In this document: in pieces, positions 6,080-9,496 of the stretch
How positions within the stretch are numbered: position 1 is the stretch's first letter
How the letters are laid out: the number at the start of each line of letters is the position of its first letter
DNA from: Desulfobacterales bacterium
GTDB lineage: Bacteria > Desulfobacterota > Desulfobacteria > Desulfobacterales > ETH-SRB1
Direction: 5' to 3'
Length of the DNA: 9,496 bases
Assembly: GCA_030017395.1 (NCBI GenBank)
Contig: JASEIZ010000017.1
Span: 9,388 to 18,883 of the forward strand
The notes under the pieces: generated by a model
Told to the model about the DNA's origin: nothing
Databases searched by the model: none
The model's input: the letters and a program-made list of their open reading frames with translations, nothing else
Position numbers and translations under genes: made by a program

Positions 6080-7217
6080 TGTTTACAATTGTTTCCAGAA
6101 GACTTGGTTTGTCTCTAACATTTATTGGAACATAAATAAACCGATCACGCTTTCCGGGGTCTAATGTGCCGAACCTGTCTGCAACTCCTAAAGCTTTAGC
6201 GCCGTTTATTGTTGCCATTGCCAGTATTTTAGACGGCGGAACCAAAGGAAATGCATTGGTTATAAATGCCATTTCATCGAACATATTTAATGAATCCACA
6301 CAAGCCAAACTGTCTGTGCCAAGACATGGTTTTAATCCGGCAGCCAGCATTCCTGTGAGATCGGGCAGCCTTTGATGAAGATAATAATTGCTTCTCAGGC
6401 ACAGGCATGCGCAAACATTATAACGCGCAAGTATTTCAAAGTCATCTTTATCAGCATGTATCAGATGAACAGCTATTGTTTTTTTATCAAGAAGCCCCAG
6501 GCCGTCAAGATATTTTACAGGGCTTTCCACAGGCAAACCCCAGACTGAAAAGTCTATTCCTCTTTCCGTGAGAAAGTCAGCCCATTCGCCTTTTCCGGTT
6601 GATAAAAACCGGATTTCATCTTCCGACTCTGCGACATGTATTGAAAACGGAAGATTATTTTTTTGAGCGGCATTTTTTAAATTTATTAAAAATTCAGGCG
6701 CCGTGGTGTGTGGAGCATGCGCCGCCAGCGAGGTTGTAAACCCACCTTTTTTTTCATTGCATTGTGTTGTTGCAAGAGAATTGTTTCCAAGATATTCCTT
6801 GAACCATATACCTGACATGCCGGAATTTTCTAAAATATCCTTTGTAATGCCCAGGGAAGATATCTCTCCGACAACCCTTGTGCCTGTTTCAATCATCTCA
6901 TTTATGCCCTGTTTTGCGTCTGTGAGCAGATTTTCCGTCTTTTCTGAATCACGCAGGTTTATTAATTGCCTGACCCACGGCCTGAATCCATTGTCAAACG
7001 CCACCCGTCCATTTAAGGCGCACAGTTCGAGATGTGTGTGCGCGTTGACAAGAGCAGGCATAATAGCGCCGGGGCCGTGATCGATAACATGATCGCCGTT
7101 TGAATGCCCCTGGCCGACCTCTTCAATCAGCCCGTTACAGACACGCACATATCCATTCTTTATTATTGTCCACGGGTCAACCAGTATCCATCCCGCCCTG
7201 TGTGTTATCCTCACCAT
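6063..7217 (-). CDS. mqnX: Aminodeoxyfutalosine deaminase (MqnX-type amidohydrolase)
   Basis: 384 residues from the ATG at 7217. The frame is open to a TTG at 7265, but the family N-terminus (MVRITHRAGWILVDPW) fits the ATG better, although no strong ribosome binding site precedes either. The family deaminates 6-amino-6-deoxyfutalosine to futalosine in menaquinone synthesis. Motifs, numbered from the ATG: LVNAHTHLELCAL with metal ligands His60 and His62; AAHAPHTTAP (His167, His170); SIHVAESEDE with His194 and Glu197; AVHLIHAD (His251, His254); and CLGTDSLACVDSLNMFDEM with Asp302. The 17-base overlap with mqnA supports the pathway assignment over a generic amidohydrolase. A weak promoter candidate lies just upstream (TTGCAG 7312-7307, TAGATT 7290-7285, spacing 16). 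A close relative in the same superfamily, mtaD, lies two genes downstream. Confidence 0.85.
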   Translation of the reverse strand: MVRITHRAGWILVDPWTIIKNGYVRVCNGLIEEVGQGHSNGDHVIDHGPGAIMPALVNAHTHLELCALNGRVAFDNGFRPWVRQLINLRDSEKTENLLTDAKQGINEMIETGTRVVGEISSLGITKDILENSGMSGIWFKEYLGNNSLATTQCNEKKGGFTTSLAAHAPHTTAPEFLINLKNAAQKNNLPFSIHVAESEDEIRFLSTGKGEWADFLTERGIDFSVWGLPVESPVKYLDGLGLLDKKTIAVHLIHADKDDFEILARYNVCACLCLRSNYYLHQRLPDLTGMLAAGLKPCLGTDSLACVDSLNMFDEMAFITNAFPLVPPSKILAMATINGAKALGVADRFGTLDPGKRDRFIYVPINVRDKPSLLETIVNNEKQT

Positions 7218-7252
7218 ATAGCCCACATATTGTGTTTTGCCGTTATTTGAGA

Positions 7253-7399
7253 TTAAATATTCCAAAATGATTTAATCGCATCCGAATCTATAGCATATTG
7301 CGCTATCTGCAACAAAGAATAATTTAATCTCTTTTTCATGCCGATATCAATGAGTTTGCCTACAAACTCCTGTTTCTGGATGTTGGGCTTATGAATCAT
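7253..7399 (-). CDS. Doubtful 48-codon ORF downstream of the integrase, in its frame
   Basis: From ATG at 7399 to TAA at 7253 the frame reads MIHKPNIQKQEFVGKL, continues through KKRLNYSLLQIAQYAID and ends SFWNI. It is in the same frame as the integrase and opens directly after the integrase stop codon, so it could be a small gene, a remnant of a longer protein, or chance. There is no Shine-Dalgarno before the ATG. The composition looks protein-like, with amphipathic helical stretches and no rare-residue clusters, but I recognise no family. It would overlap the TTG-start version of mqnX but not the ATG version. Confidence 0.25.
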   Translation of the reverse strand: MIHKPNIQKQEFVGKLIDIGMKKRLNYSLLQIAQYAIDSDAIKSFWNI

Positions 7400-7420
7400 T
7401 TGTGCGGAGATGTGATTCTT

Positions 7421-8752
7421 TTATTCATTACCTGTTCCGGTGTTGTTTGGGGGAATTTCTTTTGCGCTATTCAGCAGAGTATCCAGCGGGCTTATCGGCG
7501 CTTTCGACATGTTTCGCAGAACATGGGTATAGATCATAGTTGTTTCGACATTTTTGTGACCGAGAAGTTCTTGTACTTCGCGAATATTCACTCCGTCCAT
7601 CAGCAAATGCGTCGCAAAACTATGGCGCAGGGTATGCACGGTCGCGTGTTTTACTATTCCCGCCTTCCTGACAGCTTTCGCAACAATTTTCTGAATAGAA
7701 CTGGGGCTGATGTGATGCCGGCGTACCTTCCCGGAGCGAGGATCGACAGAGAGTGCCGCGGAGGGAAAGACATACTGCCAGCTCCAATCTTTTGCCGCAT
7801 TCGAATATTTTCTGTCGAGCGCTTCCGGCAGATATACCTCACCAAAGCCTTTTTGGATATCGACCTCATGTATTTTCTTAACTGACTTCAAATGTTCACG
7901 CAGCGATTTTTTAATTGCCTCCGGCATCACCGTTATCCTGTCTTTATCACCTTTGCTTGCTCTGACAATGATTGAATTTAATCCGAAATCAATATCCTGC
8001 ACCCGCAGCCGGGCAACTTCCATAAGCCGCATGCCTGTGCCATATAAAACATGAACCAAAAGACGGTCCTTTTCTTTTAACTGTTGAAGCAGGCTATAAA
8101 CTTCATTTTGTGTCAGCACGGAAGGCACCTTTGGCCCTCTTTTGGCTCGCACAGTTTGACTCAGATCATAAAGATCAATTTTGAGAACCTCGCGAAATAA
8201 AAACAACAGCGCGTTGAAAGCCTGATTTTGAGTAGAAGATGACACTCTCTGCTTGATCGCCAGGTGACCCAGGAAATCCCGGACATCCGTTTCATCAGCG
8301 CCCTGCTTTTGCCAATTCTTTTGTTTTGTAATTGTCAAATAATCGTGGAAACGCTGGAACCAGGCAATATATGTCCGTTCAGTGCTATAGGCATAATGCT
8401 TTATTCGCAATATTTCACGAATTTGCTTTAGGACTTCTTTATAATCCGGAAACTTTTTGTCATAAGCGGCTTCTGTATTTGGTGAAAGCTTCGCAGAATT
8501 ACCGGATAGAAAATGATTGATATAAAGATTAATGGCGTTGTCAGCCTGAGTTATTTGCCACTCCTGCATTTTTTTATCTTTTTTTATGGAATCAAGAAAC
8601 ATTTGTCTTCTTAAGTCCAGTTTCTTATCCTGTTGCTGGTTGGAATAGTTAAGAAATTTGCTGACCCAGTAGGCATAAAAAGGCGCCTGGTTTTCCGGCA
8701 CCAGTTTGCGCTGGGCGATAAATTTTTGAAACTCCGGCAAAATATTATTCAT
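7421..8752 (-). CDS. intI: Integron integrase (IntI-type tyrosine recombinase) with extra N-terminal domain
   Basis: 443 residues from the ATG at 8752, preceded by GGGAGCGGGAAG; an in-frame ATG at 8779 would add nine residues. Catalytic residues are all visible: Arg242 (GTGMRLMEVARL), Lys267 (SKGDKDR), His373 and Arg376 (HTLRHSF), His399 (LLGHKNV) and Tyr408 (TTMIYTHV). The segment at residues 302-329 (GFGEVYLPEAL, then WSWQYVFP) is the extra domain that separates integron integrases from other tyrosine recombinases, followed by the typical DPRSGKVRRHH. The usual IntI core begins near residue 105 (YKEVLKQIREILRIKHYAYST). The roughly 100 residues before it (FQKFIAQRKLVPENQAPFYAYWVSKFL region) look like a second core-binding-type helical domain. 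Family members are usually about 320-340 residues. It should recombine attI and attC sites; none is convincingly visible nearby. Confidence 0.93.
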   Translation of the reverse strand: MNNILPEFQKFIAQRKLVPENQAPFYAYWVSKFLNYSNQQQDKKLDLRRQMFLDSIKKDKKMQEWQITQADNAINLYINHFLSGNSAKLSPNTEAAYDKKFPDYKEVLKQIREILRIKHYAYSTERTYIAWFQRFHDYLTITKQKNWQKQGADETDVRDFLGHLAIKQRVSSSTQNQAFNALLFLFREVLKIDLYDLSQTVRAKRGPKVPSVLTQNEVYSLLQQLKEKDRLLVHVLYGTGMRLMEVARLRVQDIDFGLNSIIVRASKGDKDRITVMPEAIKKSLREHLKSVKKIHEVDIQKGFGEVYLPEALDRKYSNAAKDWSWQYVFPSAALSVDPRSGKVRRHHISPSSIQKIVAKAVRKAGIVKHATVHTLRHSFATHLLMDGVNIREVQELLGHKNVETTMIYTHVLRNMSKAPISPLDTLLNSAKEIPPNNTGTGNE

Positions 8753-8784
8753 CTTCCCGCTCCCGACAATGCAAATCATTGAAG

Positions 8785-8810
8785 ATTCCCCGCCGCAAGC
8801 AGCGGGGAAT
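8785..8810. repeat. GC-rich palindrome just upstream of the integrase start
   Basis: ATTCCCCGC (8785-8793) and GCGGGGAAT (8802-8810) form a perfect 9-base stem with an 8-base loop. It stands out from AT-rich surroundings and looks like a dispersed REP-type element. On the minus strand its second arm (GGGGAAT) sits just before the ATG at 8779, so it could hide the start of the longer integrase form. The ribosome binding site of the ATG at 8752 remains free. No T-run follows on either strand, so a terminator is unlikely. Confidence 0.7.
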
Positions 8811-9027
8811 GCGCTCGCTTTTGCGGTTCAGTCTGGCTGTTATTTGAGAATAACGCTTTCTTATGCGCATTACGTTTTTTCCGATAATAAACCTTTTTTA
8901 TATAAAAGCTCAATAAAAATTATTTGATTTTAATAAAATATTATCGTACAAAATTTAACAAACACAACAAACAGTTTTTTAAACTGGTATATTAAAGATT
9001 ACGTATATTAATTGTTCGATTTTTAAA
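8811..9027. other. AT-rich divergent intergenic region between integrase and GIY-YIG gene
   Basis: Non-coding on both strands as far as I can see. It contains two short inverted repeats: GTTATT/AATAAC (8839-8844 and 8849-8854) and CAGTTT/AAACTG (8972-8977 and 8981-8986). The second is well placed as an operator for the rightward gene. From about 8880 on the DNA is very AT-rich. In an integron this is where attI would lie, but no plus-strand GTTRRRY core site is present. Confidence 0.5.
8924..8952 (+). promoter_or_regulatory. Weak candidate promoter for the GIY-YIG gene
   Basis: TTGATT (8924-8929) and TACAAA (8947-8952) are separated by 17 bases, giving a start point near 8960 and a leader of about 70 bases. 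An alternative extended -10, TGGTATATT, lies at 8985-8993. In AT-rich DNA such matches arise easily by chance. Confidence 0.25.
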
Positions 9028-9496
9028 ATGATTAAACTAATTGATCTAATAGAATTATCTGGAATTAACCTTGGCCATTATAAAATTCATTGTGCCACTG
9101 GTAAAAAAACATCCCCTTTGGAAGCGTTTTTTGATGGTAAATTTAAGGAATGGCAGGAATCACAAAACCAACGCAACTTTCAATGTGAACAAATTTTATC
9201 TCTGATTCATCTTGGAAAAGATAAATGGTTGTTTGCAGGAATCTATTCCGTTCATGGCTTTAAAGAGCGTAAGGAGGGAAAACGAATACGGTATTATTAT
9301 TCTACAACCGAGTTGAAAGGACTTGAACATCTCGCTGGGCATGCCATAATTAAGTTTGAAAAAAAATTCCGCGCATCTTATCTCGTTGGTAAAAAACATT
9401 CTGACAACCTTATAATTACAGAAATTCGCGATAAAAGAATGTCTGTTGGAGAATTTCCCGGCTATAATTCCGTTTTGCTTTCCTACCGCCTTTTAT
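9028..9496 (+). CDS. GIY-YIG nuclease family protein, N-terminal part; 3' end cut by window
   Basis: 156 residues are visible from ATG at 9028, with no stop before the window end. An in-frame stop at 8980-8982 and no earlier ATG fix this start; no Shine-Dalgarno is seen. The sequence begins MIKLIDLIELSGINLGHYKI. It contains PLEAFFDGKFKEWQ, DKWLFAGIYSVHGFKE, the block FEKKFRASYLVGK, and EFPGYNSVLLSYRLL near the edge. From memory this is the conserved N-terminal module of bacterial proteins that carry a GIY-YIG endonuclease domain directly afterwards; the nuclease domain itself would lie beyond the window, so the catalytic call is inference. The gene is divergent from the integrase, the place of a first cassette, and is more AT-rich than the menaquinone genes, which suggests it was acquired. 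Confidence 0.6.
   Translation, partial: MIKLIDLIELSGINLGHYKIHCATGKKTSPLEAFFDGKFKEWQESQNQRNFQCEQILSLIHLGKDKWLFAGIYSVHGFKERKEGKRIRYYYSTTELKGLEHLAGHAIIKFEKKFRASYLVGKKHSDNLIITEIRDKRMSVGEFPGYNSVLLSYRLL

Noticed and set aside
7391..7885. Plus-strand frame opposite the integrase 3' end
   Set aside because: Antisense to the catalytic part of the integrase, without a ribosome binding site or recognisable motif.
8839..8854. GTTATT/AATAAC dyad as a LexA box
   Set aside because: It does not fit CTGT-N8-ACAG, and the LexA motif of this lineage is not known from the window.
8953..8959. GTTAAAT on the minus strand as an attI core site
   Set aside because: It has the wrong orientation for a site feeding cassettes into the rightward genes, and a seven-base degenerate match in AT-rich DNA is expected by chance.
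9196..9399. Minus-strand 67-codon frame at the right end
   Set aside because: Lies wholly opposite the GIY-YIG family gene, whose sense frame shows conserved motifs.

Overview
This 9.5 kb window reads as chromosomal DNA of an anaerobic bacterium with moderate to low GC. A Desulfobacterota-type organism (Desulfobacterales or a relative) fits best. That is inference from gene content: the futalosine route to menaquinone, an AF1514-like small protein, an ATP-type PEP carboxykinase and a long-form integron integrase. No rRNA, tRNA, CRISPR array or complete insertion sequence was found.

Layout. Positions 2-1277 (+): the C-terminal half of pckA (cut by the window edge), overlapped by a small two-helix membrane protein gene. 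Positions 1293-2971 (-): a lipoprotein gene joining a CsgG/FlgO-like domain to a beta-rich C-terminal domain, preceded by a small AF1514-like gene. Positions 2972-3561 (+): a 330-base gap with small inverted repeats, a cold-shock protein gene and a clear terminator. Positions 3572-7217 (-): an MtaD-type deaminase gene, a repeat-rich gap, mqnA, and an MqnX-type deaminase gene overlapping mqnA. Positions 7253-7399 (-): a doubtful 48-codon ORF. Positions 7421-8752 (-): an integron-type tyrosine recombinase with about 100 extra N-terminal residues. Positions 8753-9027: a palindrome followed by very AT-rich DNA. Positions 9028-9496 (+): the N-terminal part of a probable GIY-YIG nuclease family protein, leaving the window.

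How the genes work together. mqnX and mqnA overlap and supply two steps of futalosine-dependent menaquinone synthesis: chorismate dehydration, and deamination of aminodeoxyfutalosine. The downstream MtaD homologue acts on related 5'-substituted adenosines (methylthioadenosine, S-adenosylhomocysteine, possibly 5'-deoxyadenosine). It could salvage nucleosides released by the radical-SAM steps of the same pathway.

The right end is the accessory part. The integrase and the divergent GIY-YIG gene are arranged like intI and a first cassette, but I could not find a convincing attI or attC core site. The second unusual feature is a set of heptamer repeats (GGTTCAC/GGTTCAG type) around the 3' end of mqnA. 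They fill the gap to mtaD in both orientations and supply the last residues of MqnA.
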